Origin: Stereocaulon alpinum
Lineage: Eukaryota > Ascomycota > Lecanoromycetes > Lecanorales > Stereocaulaceae
Direction of reading: 5' to 3'
Assembly: GCA_018257865.1 (NCBI GenBank)
Contig: JAEUBA010000070.1
Span: forward strand, 62,001-126,000
Length of the DNA: 64,000 nt
Shown here: positions 11,925-22,978 of the stretch, in pieces
Layout: every line of letters starts with the position of its first letter
Numbering within the stretch: the first letter of the stretch is position 1
Position numbers and translations under genes: made by a program
Notes under the pieces: model-generated
The model's input: only the letters and a program-made list of their open reading frames with translations
Databases searched by the model: none
Told to the model about the DNA's origin: nothing

Positions 11925-12657
11925 TCTTACCAGTGAGGAGGGGCAAAGGTATGAGGATGGTATTGGGAAGGTATAGGACGGAGGAGGAAGAGTAAGGACA
12001 AAGGTCGGATAGTGGTGGAAGGTGACAAAGTGTTGAGAATCCGCCAACGGTTAGACTACGGTATTTGCGGCAGGAACGATAAATGTTTGCAATTTTCCAG
12101 GCTTTAAGTTACATCCCTCGACCAATGGATAAGGGTGGGTAGTGGGGCTAAGCGTGGGGTTTCAGTGCCAAACGTTTAATTAGTTTTATCCTACAGTAGG
12201 GCCCGCTGCCGCTTCTACAGTACTAAGTTACTGTAGATCCAGCAGTTTACTTGCCTTAAGTTACAAGTACACGTCGAAGCAGACTGTACCGATGTAGTTG
12301 CTTCCTTCAATTGTCGCATAACCAAAACGTAGTGGTTGATGTACTAAGTACTGGCATTAGAGGATCAAATCTTAGGAAGATGGATCGCTCTGTTTCGTTA
12401 GTCGCCTTCCTGCAACAGCTGCGTCTCGGAACGTGCGTTATGGCGGGGTATTCCACTTCTCGCCATCTCATTGCTCAATATCAGCTTTGCCTTCGGTCTC
12501 TCTCCGTCTGGTAATTAGTCTCATTGGCCAGATTGCGCATACCTTCTCGGCTTCTACCGATCAGTCGGTGTGCTTCACTCGTCATGCATTTCGTTTGCAT
12601 GAAGGTCAGATCTTCTATTAGCATCGACTCAATACCGATGCAGCTTGTAGCCTTGCG
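11925..12657. promoter_or_regulatory. Divergent promoter region, glycogen phosphorylase / deaminase-like gene
   Basis: This 733 bp stretch separates two genes transcribed away from each other. It contains three copies of TAAGTTAC (12105-12112, 12224-12231, 12257-12264) and three CTACAGTA half-sites, two direct and one inverted. An AGGGG pentamer at 11939-11943 lies in the phosphorylase leader. No gene is seen inside. Confidence 0.6.
12215..12236. repeat. Perfect 8-bp inverted repeat, possible operator
   Basis: CTACAGTA (12215-12222), a 6-nt spacer CTAAGT, then TACTGTAG (12229-12236). A further direct copy of CTACAGTA lies at 12191-12198. The arrangement would suit a dimeric regulator, but no factor is known to me for this site. 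Confidence 0.6.
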
Positions 12658-14782
12658 ATGTCTAGCGGCTTACGACTGCCAATAAACACTGCTTCGCATA
12701 GAAACTCCATCTGGCGGGACATTGATCGTAACACTTTTCGCCAACACGTTGTCAACCTTCAACGGGCGTGTGACAGGAAGCCCGGCGAGCCAAAGGTTCA
12801 CTCTGTGAACGATTGGCAGAATCGATATGCCACCCATGATAGATATAACCGCACACTACCATTTGATGTCGAGCAACGGCTTGCCGATGATTTGGCCTTC
12901 ATCGCTGCGAACGAGAATAGTGTCAGAGCGATATCTGCAGTCGCTCTAGAAGAGCGTGCGGATTCTCTTGGTCTTACCGTTGTTCTGGCGGCAAACCAGG
13001 TGATCCCACCAGGAGTTCCAGAGGGTTTGGAAACCATGTTCGGCTTACTCGGTCAATGTGCCAGCAAAAGTGCGTTCCAACTACCGTGGTATTGACATTT
13101 AACTCACTACTACGATGCTAGAGATCAAGCGAGAAGCGTGCGTGAGTGCGCTATTTGACCGTGTTATGAGCCTGAGCCAGAACAGGATTCGTGATCGTTT
13201 TCAAGCTGCGCACATTGACCGTCCACTTGGCCTGGGTGGGCGAACATATCGTCCTCTCTACCAGGAGTTGCGAAGGCTTTGCAGCGAACTCAAAGAAGCC
13301 CAGTCCCATAGAGCTGAGAGAGGTGACTGCGTAGTGCAACAGCTGACCGACATAAGTGATCTGCTTGAACAAGTAAATGATTCCCGCAAGAACAACGTTG
13401 CAGAGCTCGACCTTATGAAAGTGATCGTGAAAAGGTGCTACGATGCGTGTACTTCGGGTGGTAAATGTACCCTGGAAGACACCGTGTCCAAGAACGGCTT
13501 CGATACTTCTATAATATCCCAGGACGTGAGCGTCAGGCAAGCCTATAAGATCGGAAGGTACTGGGGCTTATGCCGGTCCATGGCTGAAGACGCAAGATGC
13601 TACGGACGCCTTTTCCAGGACATTGTATTAGAACCTCTTGACCCATACCGATCTGGACAATCACTGATAACTTTCGTGAGGGGTATGAGAGCTACTCTTT
13701 ACGCCCACGCTGAGATACAAATTCTTGTCCATTATTGTCTGCGCTCTAATGTTGGGAAACTAAAGCCTCGAGCCATTGGCGTAAGCAAAGGATCCTGCTA
13801 CCTTTGTGACCTGTTCATACGCACCCACGGAGACTACTTCATCTCCAAGACACACGGAGAGCTCTTCGATTCATGGAACCTTCCGAATCTAGCTGAATAC
13901 GATGTCTCACAGCTCACAAACCTCCGACGAGTCCTAGCCACAGTTGACCAGCAACTTCAGCAAGCCACTGCTCGAGAGAGGAAACATCCCAAATTCCGTC
14001 CTCAGCCGATGGGAAGCTGGCTGAGCTTGCCAGTTGCTCATCCACAATCGCCAGTGCCATCCACTGTTCGGAGCTCATCTTCGAAAGCGAGCGATAGGGG
14101 CGCTGGTGCTCACGTTTCAGGTTCCAGCACGCTTCGTGCCCAATACAATCTCTCACCCTTACGTACGATTACCCCAACTCATGACCCGAGGGATCTCATA
14201 GCAAACCCAAGTCTCCCAATATTGGATACCACCCCACCATTCGAGTCAACTACTCGACCCTCGATAAGTGAAGACGTCACCCATAACAGGACCCCCTCTC
14301 CACTCGATCCGTCAGGCTCCCAAAGAGCTCCCTCGCCAATGCCTCCATCTTCTCCTACATCCACAACGAGGTCGATGAGTCAACATAACAGTCCGAAGTC
14401 CCATGCACACATCCAACCACCTCGCGATTCTGACGTTGACCCACCTACAATCGCCGAGCTTCCATCTCCGCCCTCCTCATGCTCGAGCATCCAATCATGG
14501 GAGTATCCCATAGAACGCACCATCACCGCTCACTCGCCTTTCCGCTCAAAACACGGCAAACTAAACCTCATAGTCGAGATCGAAGGTCCCTCTCAAGGCA
14601 ACGTAGCAATCACAAATCTATCAGCGAGTGAAAAGCCAGCTGTTGGTATACCAGTCAACGTGAGAGCAATGAAGGAGAATGAGATACTGCATTTTGAAAG
14701 AGGGAATGAGGACGAAAGTATTATTCTCAATCTGCAGAACTCCCGCAATCAATCAATGCAGGTTGCGTTGAAATGGGTATAA
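12658..14782 (+). CDS. OTT_1508-like predicted deaminase
   Basis: Exons 12658-13069 and 13122-14782 (52 bp intron, GTGCGT..CTAG) give 690 aa. The central part carries the deaminase-fold zinc signature: YAHAEIQILVHY with His-Ala-Glu at 333-335, and SKGSCYLCDLF with the Cys pair at 363 and 366. This is the pattern of the fungal OTT_1508-like family (Pfam PF14441), predicted from comparative work to be a nucleotide or nucleic-acid deaminase. The N-terminal 320 residues are helical and unrecognised. Residues about 420-600 are Ser/Pro-rich and disordered, followed by a short beta-rich tail. No signal peptide or membrane segment is seen. Family membership is likely; substrate and biological role are unknown. 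Confidence 0.82.
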
Positions 14783-15913
14783 ACTCATTGTAGTCCGAAA
14801 GGGCCGATAAACCTGAGCAAGATTAGCCAGGGGCAAGGCGTCGAGCGCCCTTGTAGAGTACGATCAAGGGTCGCTGAGCCCCGTAATTCGAGAAAGGACA
14901 ATGTAGTCCAAGAGAAACAGATCTGACGTCTGTCCTCAATCCTGAACAGTAAACTTCCAACGTAAAAAGACACGCGAGCCTTCTGTTTGACTGCATGCAT
15001 TGAATAAGATGATGAAACAGCACGCACCCACCCCTAGGTAGAATGCTCCATAAGAGTCCAGGCTAGATACAAGTAAAACCGCAAATTCATGCCGCTGATC
15101 ATCCACCAATGCAGTCCATGCCCGAGCTACCATCCCATGTCCATGTCCGTTTCCATAATGCAAGGAACACGTGTACTTTATCCAATCGATCCTAGTATAC
15201 CCAGATCTCTCGAACGCCATGCTCCAGGCCCCAAACAAGGCTCGCTCTTTCCGTGTAGTGGTCGCATGTCGTCCTTCCGTCTTCCATTACAATGCTCAAA
15301 ACGGGAACAGCAGTGAAAAATTCAAAATTCCCGTTGGGAGTAACTGAGGCGCATGCAAGGATATCCAAAAACGTTTTCAATCATCGTTCCAGGCGGGTCG
15401 GAGTCGAGAAAGGAGCATACTGTAGTCGTTCTGTTTTCCGTCTAAGTCTCTCTATTGCTCGTCCGATGGCCTTCTACGCCAGGGAGCGCTACCCATGTAT
15501 GCCTCGCCTTTTGGCTTGAGTAGGTCATGCTATTGTATTTCGACTGTGGGGGGGATTGCGGATCAGGGACCGATCAATCAGGTGTTCCGATAGGTGTGCG
15601 TAGCGTTTGCCTTCTCTTAAGTAAGCCCTCTCTGATAATTCAAGAGAAGGCATGTCCCCGTAACCCATCCCAGAGCAGAGCGATACCATATCCAGAGAGA
15701 GAGTATAGGGGCATGAAAGTTGTAGAGGAGGATAGAGGAGGCGAAGATAACGATAGATGTGATGTCAATGATACCTAGTAGCATCAAGAGTCGGCACTAG
15801 TATATACAAAAAGAAGGGTATCAGGAATGTATAACTCTTCTCTTGAGCGCCGGCTCCGGTGTAGAAGGGGAAAGCTCTTCCCCAAGGGGCAATGTAGGTA
15901 GAAGGAGAGGCGC
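14783..15913. other. Intergenic between convergent genes
   Basis: Contains the 3' flanks of the deaminase-like gene (+) and the G-alpha gene (-). Short reading frames up to 100 codons occur on both strands, but none has recognisable protein character. Confidence 0.5.
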
Positions 15914-17386
15914 TCACAAGATTCCACTATCAGCCAGTGCCCTGTGAAGGATGGTATCTTTAACGGCGGCAAAGACGAGGCGGATGTTTGACGTGTCGGT
16001 TGCTTGTGTGAGACTGCGTAATCGAACTGTTAGCGTGACTAGATCAGAATGCATCTCCCTTTTATTTGAAGTCTTCTTCCTCAAGCCATAGCCGAAATGA
16101 GCATCTTGCACTGCAACCATGCATCCAGCCGCTCAAGCTCGAAACAGAGGAAGCTTGACTCACTGAGGATAGAGATTAAGATGTGCCCTGTTCACTTGAT
16201 TAAACCGCCATAGCAAGTATTTTGCTGCGCGATTTACATCATTTCCTCCGCTGTAATCTGGGAAATAGCGTCCCAACGGACTGCGTTCCAGTTTCCCCTT
16301 GAATAGATCCACTTTGTTTAGGAATAAGATTATGGATGTGCGCATAAACCATCGCGAGTTTACCACGCTGTCGAATAGAACAAGAGATTCCATCATGCGA
16401 TTCTGATTAGATTCTTCGAGGAGGACTTGATCGTACTCGGAGAGGGCGACACAGAAGATTATGGAAGTGACGTATTCGAAGCAGTGGATCCACTTCTTGC
16501 GTTCGGATCGTTGGCCGCCAACATCGAACATACTGCAAGTCACTGAGTCAGCTGTGAAGCTCTGTACTAGCCGATTGGGAGACCAGAAGGGAAGCCAGAG
16601 AATTGAATATTGGACCGCGTAGGAAAAGCAGCATACTGTATGCTTAATTGACCCATCGTGAAATGGGTTTCGAAGATACCCGTGGTCTTCGTTCGCGCTC
16701 GTAGTACATCGGCTTCGATTGGTATGTAGTTTGGGGCAGCTATTCGGAGGACTTCGTCAAAGAAACTGTAGCCCAATCAATATTTTGATCTTCCACCGTG
16801 CCGGGAGCCAGTCTTGAGAAACTTACTACGGCGCCGAGTCCATTAGATAGAATTCGCTCTGATGGTCCATGACATCTGCAATGCTAGGATCCTTCCATAT
16901 GCTGACCACACACTCACCTACATGTGGGTCCAGCGGCGTACGCGGGTCAGGGTCTACCTGATATTCCAGTAGGTAGTCGGCATTGTCATTGTTTTCAGGG
17001 TTGTGAGGTTCAATCTCGAATTGCCGCATAGCACTTATGAGAGCTTTGGAGCAATCGAGCACGTTTTTGTAGATAGTGAGGCGATAGAAGGCGAGTTCGT
17101 CCCTAGTATAGCCGTTCTGATGGATGATCTTCATTTGCTTTACAATGGTTGATTTGCCACTTTCTCCGGACCCTAGTGGAGCATGGTCAGTATGTTACCC
17201 TGTACATCGGCCTTCTCGTCGTTGAAGAGCAGGAATCATGCCCATCTGATGTGACATACCTAAGAGTAATATCTTGCATTCCTTCCGTAATCTCCGGGAG
17301 TCCTCTTCTAGCTTCGCATCTATTGCTCGACTGCGCTTCCTCTTCTCCTCCTCCTCGCCATCTTGCATACTCTGACACGCGCCCAT
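15914..17386 (-). CDS. gna-3: Heterotrimeric G-protein alpha subunit, group III (GNA-3 / GanB class)
   Basis: Five exons: 17386-17260, 17172-16827, 16765-16637, 16532-16164 and 16013-15914, giving 356 aa. The protein starts MGAC, the usual site for myristoylation and palmitoylation at the plasma membrane. GTP-binding motifs are complete: GSGESGKS (43-50), RARTKTTG switch I, DVGGQ (204-208, catalytic Gln208) and NKVD (273-276). The C-terminus is DSGIL. It has Ser at position -4, so it lacks the cysteine modified by pertussis toxin. Group III subunits couple nutrient receptors to adenylyl cyclase in moulds and affect conidiation, germination and virulence. Class assignment rests on the near-identical switch II to NRAAKYLLWRFNQVNRAH region. 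Confidence 0.96.
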
Positions 17387-18989
17387 GATGCAGCGTGCAG
17401 CCTGCAAAGGCTGAAGAGTGTAGAATCTTTTTGCTTCGTGGGCGCCGCCAAGTCACAAAAGGGCTTAGGTACTCCCGTGTAGGTCGAACAGGTGGGTAGT
17501 CACTGCTAGTATTGATTCAACGCAATGTCGAATGCGCAAGCTCGAGAAAGGTACTGAGACAGTGCTGTGGCAAACTCTGATGTCTTAATGCAGGATTGCT
17601 GAGTTGGAGCCGGCTTAGGTGCCCGACCGCTGACCGGGGAAGGAGGGGTGGTCCGTGGGTTACCCAGTCGCGATTGAGGTATAGTCGGATCCTTAGTTGA
17701 ATGGTAGGCTGGAAGAAGCGTATAGGACGTTGTTATATCGACTCTTCCGGCCTGCTAAGGCCCTGCTTCCAGTGAGTTGGCTTGGCCTTACCGACTATTC
17801 GTGGATAGTCGCCGCTGACATGGAGCTTACGAACGACGTTGTAGAATTGCAGTGCTCATGCGCTGACTATGTAACGGCGGCAGCGAGTGAGTGAGATTGG
17901 AGTGTTTCACGACGATGAGCCTGTCAACGATGGAGGTTGAGGCCAAGCTCCAGGAAGAGGCGGAGATTGACAAATGGGCTGGTGGTAGCCGGTGGCTTGG
18001 TATGGCAATATCGCGAGTGCTTAAAGGGTGCCAAAGCTCTTTTGATGCTCTCCTGGTAGCTTACAGTTTCCAGCCGCTTCAATTGCGACGATGTAAGCTC
18101 GTGATAGTATCCGCAAGTTGGTAGATTGGTGGTTTGATCGCAGGAGTGTGGAGAAGGTGTGGCCGAAAGAAGGCCCCTCGACCGAGCTAGCGGCGTGTCT
18201 GGGAAGCCAGAGGCTCCGTGTGCAGCCCTCCAACCCTGGCTCCTGGCTCCTGGCTTGGCCTCGTGGAAAGTGCTTCACCATGCGCACGGCCTACAAGATA
18301 AAAACCCAAGGTAACCTGCAGATGCACCTGTCTGTATCTGACCTGTATGCGAACATCCCGATGGTTCATCAAGTTGCTCTAGTTCTATCTACTGCGTCTC
18401 GTCCATGATACACGTTTACATGTCGATATCGATAATAACGTGGTATTTGAGTCAATTGGCGTTCCTTCGATCTCACTACTGCTTGAGCACACACCTTCGA
18501 TCGGTGCCACATTTGCACGAACATCTGGCCAGTGCAAGCTGCAGCTACTGACAGTAGCGTGCATATGTACCGATGATGCAGTTTAGTACGTATTACAGAT
18601 TTGCTGCAATGTCAACCACGTTTTTCTGCTATATTTGGATTCAAACGTTTATCCCGTCCCCGTCCGTCGCTGTTTCAATCACCGTAATCCTGGATGAAGG
18701 AAAGCCTGATCGGGTTCTGTCAGTGACAAATTTGCGGCCTCTTTGGACCTGCTTGCTACCTACTCCGACGTATCCAGCAGATTGGAAAGCCTTGTATGTG
18801 GGGGCGAGTGCTCAACTCTGTGGACCCTTCCCAAAAGCTTTCCTTGCGTTTCATTCCCACTAAAAGCAAACAATATACTACATGCCTAATTTTCACTTTG
18901 GAGTCTAGCACCAATTCGTAATTTGACCAATTGTCTTGATCACCTCTGTTTCCCAGAAGCAGCTCTTCAACCATTTCAGAGCATCCACA
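17387..18989. other. Intergenic: G-alpha promoter and region before a pseudogene
   Basis: Short frames up to 96 codons are present, but none shows conserved features. The G-alpha promoter must lie at the left end. No transposon ends or tandem arrays are seen. Confidence 0.45.
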
Positions 18990-20086
18990 ATGCGAGCGTG
19001 GACGCATAGTGCGCGTGGAAGCCTTTCCACTGTGCTATGCCTCAATCTCAGCTCTCGACCGGAGTTCGTTCCAAGCTGCCTTTTCAACGAAATTCCCCTT
19101 GCTGCCCTCATTCCCACGTCTCGAATGCTAACCAAACTGATTCCCAACCCCTTTAACGGCCCTAGAAGTCCTGAGATGGAGTTTGTAGGCACTACTACCA
19201 TGGTGGGCGACTGTGTTAGGTCAGAGCTGCGACGGCAAGGGACCCAGGTCTTTGGTATGGTCCACCTAGAGAGCAATCTTAAGCGCCCTTGGCTCCAATG
19301 GAGACAGGGCTCATTGGCCGAATATGTGGTCGCACATTAGGAACTAGTCGCAGTTGGGCCTCAGAACACCTATTCTGGCGAAACAGCTGGGCTGGGTGGC
19401 GTCGGATGAGATTTTGTTCGTTTCTCGACGACTGCAAACTTCGGAAGAGAAATTCAATGATTATCAGTCGTGGCAATACTGGTTGCGAGACCACGAAGGT
19501 ACGATTTATGATGTATCTCTCCGGTCCTGAGGGTAGAGTCGTGGCAACGTGATCAACAGCGAATGTTGAGATCGTCAGGGGACTAGATGCCGATGAGCTT
19601 GTTTATCATATCACCCATAAGGCAGTGAAGGGACATGTGGCAAAAGGCGTACGGTCATCGAAAGTCTGATGCTCTCTTCGGTGTAATTGGTCTGCAGAAG
19701 CTGTATACCCATGTGCTAGGGTTCCTCTTTGCAGGCGAGCCATAATTTCAGATGAGACTGATGCCACTTCCGAGGTTCCAAGAGTCTTCCAAGTGCCGAA
19801 TTTGTCTTAACCCCCTATTGCAAAATCATCCGTGGCCGACCATGCTGGATAGAACCTCGAGCGTTTTCGCCCTCTTGAGCACGCTTCCTAATGCTATAAT
19901 CTTCGAAAGGCTTAGAATATTGCGAACAAGGGGTCCATCAGAAGAGTTATGGATGTTGCGTGAGTATGGATATTGTGTGAGTGTAGATATTGTGTGAGTA
20001 TGGATGAAGCCATGAAAGCATACGAAAGGGTCTATTGCCAGAGGGCGAAAGGGAGGGTTTTTGTTGCAGTGCAGGGGGGAGAGTGA
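18990..20086 (+). pseudogene. Decayed medium-chain (zinc-type) dehydrogenase / quinone-oxidoreductase-like gene
   Basis: The family's full order of motifs can be followed in successive frames. The start is MRAWTHSARG at 18990. EMEFVGT and QGSLAEYVV then lead to TAG at 19338. ETAGLGGVG is followed by TGA at 19407. After a frame change comes the nucleotide-binding part (GNTGCETTKV, then GPEGRVVAT), a TGA at 19550, and STANVEIVRGLDADELVY. A further frame change gives GLQKLYTHVLGFLFAGEP, then LLSTLPNA, and the tail MDEAMKAYERV..QRAKGRVFVAVQ ends at the TGA 20084-20086. At least three in-frame stops and several frame changes make it non-functional. I did not find splice sites that would remove them all. 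Confidence 0.8.
19960..20008 (+). repeat. 17-bp tandem repeat, about 2.9 copies, inside the pseudogene
   Basis: Units GTGAGTATGGATATTGT (19960-19976), GTGAGTGTAGATATTGT (19977-19993) and a partial third copy from 19994. The third copy encodes the family's expected V-S-M-D-E segment. The two extra units add 34 bp and shift the frame. Confidence 0.85.
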
Positions 20087-20859
20087 CTGGTCTAGCCAGT
20101 TCTACTAGCAGCTGGGGCAGCCTCAATAGAAAAACGCAATCAGCCAAAGGCCTTCAATACAAAAAGGGAAAGCATGACAAATGGCTCGGTTGGGATGGGA
20201 AAGGGACCATGACAAGTTTGTTGCAGATGCAGTCAAGAGTCTAGAGACCTGCTTACAGCGCCTTGGCATCGCCAAAAGTGCGGCGCAAAGACAGAGTAAT
20301 GGGTGCTCAGGACTGTCTCAAAGATATTGAGGCTTAACCTAGTCCACAGACAAGGTTGATCTTGAAAGCTTTTATTCTCAATTGGGATGTTCGCTGACTG
20401 TCTGTGGCTGTCTGACATGCAGTGCAGAAGTCAGGTTCCTCTGATTTTATACGCTAGGAGCGGCATATGACGTAGGGAATTGTCAAAGCTGGATTCGAAG
20501 GTGCTAATTAAGGCACGACGGTCGCTAAACAGTCCCTGGCAGAGCTAATGTGTGAATGATAGAAGAGGTCGGTAAGGTCGGAATACTAATAACATGGCAC
20601 TTCGAATCTACATCTACAATTGTCCATTTGTTTGGGTAACTTAGAGACGGGAGATCAACAGGGCAGGGCTTTGAAAAGCTGATCGCCGGATCTCAATCCC
20701 TAGTGGCCGGCTTTCCTACCTACGTACCTTAGCTACCTAGGCTCAGACGAGTCGGTCCCTGCCGCGGCTACCACAACTTGCTTGTTGTTTCCCCTACCTC
20801 TTCACATCCTTATTCCTCTCCGGACTCTCTCCTTCAGCAGCTCCGACCCTTAAGCCAAC
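20087..20859. promoter_or_regulatory. Upstream region of HOG1
   Basis: No gene is seen. Between about 20717 and 20746 there are clustered CTACCT and TACCTTA motifs, followed by a long pyrimidine-rich tract up to the ATG. Pyrimidine tracts before the start are common in fungal promoters. Confidence 0.5.
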
Positions 20860-22582
20860 ATGGCGGAGTTTGTACGTGCCCAGATCTTTGGCACTACCTT
20901 TGAAATCACGAGCAGGTGCCACACCCCGCACCTGCACAAGCGACGAAAGGATGGTTGGGTGTTGACAGTGAGACAGGTACACAGACTTGCAACCAGTGGG
21001 CATGGGGGCTTTCGGGCTTGTATGGTACGACTTATTCCTTTCAGCCAGTCTCGGAACACTCAGCTGAACTGTATGGTTTAGCTCAGCAAAAGATCAGCTC
21101 ACCAATCAGGCTGTGGCGGTCAAGAAGATCATGAAGCCTTTCAGTACTCCTGTGCTATCGAAGCGCACTTACCGAGAATTGAAACTTCTCAAGCATCTGC
21201 GCCATGAGAACGTAAGAGATGGACTCAGACACATCTCGAAGCCAGCGCTGACCTTTCGAAGGTCATCAGCTTAAGTGACATCTTTATCTCTCCGCTCGAG
21301 GACATGTGAGCATATTTGACTAATACGTCGATCTTCTTCCTATTGATCTCTGAAATAGTTACTTCGTGACCGAACTCCTGGGAACTGATCTACATCGCCT
21401 ACTCACCTCGCGACCACTCGAAAAACAATTCATCCAATACTTTCTATACCAAATCTTGGTATGTCATCGTACCTACGCGTCGCAGACCACTGTGCACGAG
21501 CTGACGAACGCAGCGGGGCCTCAAATATGTTCATTCCGCTGGAGTCGTCCACCGCGACCTGAAGCCCAGCAACATCCTCGTGAACGAGAATTGCGACTTA
21601 AAGATATGCGACTTCGGCCTTGCCCGAATCCAAGATCCTCAGATGACAGGCTACGTGTCGACAAGATACTATCGCGCCCCGGAGATCATGCTCACATGGC
21701 AAAAATACGATGTTGAGGTTGATATATGGAGCGCAGGATGCATTTTCGCTGAAATGCTCGAAGGGAAGCCTTTGTTCCCAGGCAAAGACCACGTCAACCA
21801 GTTCTCAATGTATGTCCCTTCAGATTCTCTCATTCCTAGCAAATACCGCACTACGAGTCGCATGACATGGTTCAGGATGCACCTGATACGTGTTTTCGAA
21901 CATGTTGTGTGACTGTAGGCATATATTCTAATGGCAATGCTGAGCGTGTACAGCATCACCGAACTTCTAGGAACACCACCAGATGAAGTTATTCAGACTA
22001 TTGGCAGCGAAAACGTAAAGTAATTCCACAGCCTAGTACGGGAAAGGAGTTAATTTTTGGGATTAGACCCTTCGATTTGTACAGTCTTTACCGAAACGTG
22101 AACGACAACCATTAACGAACAAGTTCAAGAACGCAGACCCTCTCGGTATGACCATCCCTATCCTCCCCCCTTCGGCCTGCGAGCACGTTTACTGACGAAA
22201 TCAGCAATTGACCTACTCGAAAAGATGCTTGTATTTGATCCAAGGTTGCGAGTACGTGCTGGGGATGCTCTGGCGCACGAGTACCTCGCTCCATACCATG
22301 ATCCGAGTGACGAGCCAGTGGCGGACGAGAAGTTTGACTGGTCGTTCAATGATGCGGACCTACCAGTCGATCAATGGAAAGTGCGTATATTCAAGGAGTG
22401 ACATGTGACCTCAAAGAAGAAGAACAGCACTAACTTCCGACTTAGGTTATGATGTGCGACGAGATCCTTATCGATTCACAAGATACACATGGCTGACTGT
22501 CATCCTGGACAGGTACTCCGAAATCCTAGACTTTCACAATGTAGAGCAAGATGGACCAGAGGATCACAATGGCTACCAGTAG
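20860..22582 (+). CDS. HOG1: HOG1-type stress-activated MAP kinase
   Basis: Eleven exons: 20860-20915, 20977-21024, 21082-21211, 21262-21305, 21359-21458, 21514-21809, 21954-22014, 22067-22145, 22205-22380, 22446-22453 and 22513-22582, giving 355 aa as expected for fungal Hog1/SakA. The start is [16 protein letters not shown]. The glycine loop is GMGAFGLV, the catalytic loop HRDLKPSN (139-146), the magnesium motif DFGLA, and the activation lip has TGY at 171-173, diagnostic of the p38/Hog1 class. The kinase relays osmotic, oxidative and cell-wall stress. Exon 10 is only 8 nt (GTTATGAT); it restores [13 protein letters not shown]. The protein has a short C-terminus after the kinase domain. Confidence 0.97.
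22446..22453 (+). other. 8-nt microexon of HOG1
   Basis: GTTATGAT lies between introns 22381-22445 (GTGCGT..TTAG) and 22454-22512 (GTGCGA..ACAG). It supplies Val-Met and the first two bases of the next Met codon. Skipping it would break the frame. Confidence 0.8.
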
Positions 22583-22978
22583 CGGCGCTGGGAAGTTTAT
22601 GATTTATCTCCTATTAGCTCGGACTGAGAACTTCGGGCCTTTCGTGGTGAAGAATGATGAGGACGATCAGGCCTGCGAGCCCAGCACAAAGCGTCACTGC
22701 ATATGTTTCCCCTTGCCCCAATTCCTAGGATACTTCTGTTAGATACCAATCTTGAGTGATAGTCAGTAAAAAGGACTCCATGTCATACACACGCTTGGGA
22801 AAGTCGAAGCTACAATTGCCTTGAATGTCAGAGATGGCTTGTAATTAGACTAGTTCCCGAATCCTAGCTGTCAACATACGATTTGTCCAGCCTTTTGGTT
22901 GGTCTAAATTTGGATTCTGAAGGTCCATTCCCATGAATCTAGCCTCTAGGCGCTTCAAACATCATTCAATGCTTTATA
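22583..22978. other. Intergenic between HOG1 and AVL9
   Basis: About 400 bp holding the HOG1 3' flank and the AVL9 promoter. No gene is seen. Confidence 0.5.

Noticed and set aside
18905..19276. 123-codon minus-strand frame
   Set aside because: It is antisense to the dehydrogenase pseudogene, whose motifs run on the plus strand.
18990..20086. Repeat-induced point mutation as the sole cause of pseudogene decay
   Set aside because: Some stops could come from C-to-T changes, but others, and the frame changes and 17-bp repeat, could not; the substitution pattern cannot be measured without an intact copy.
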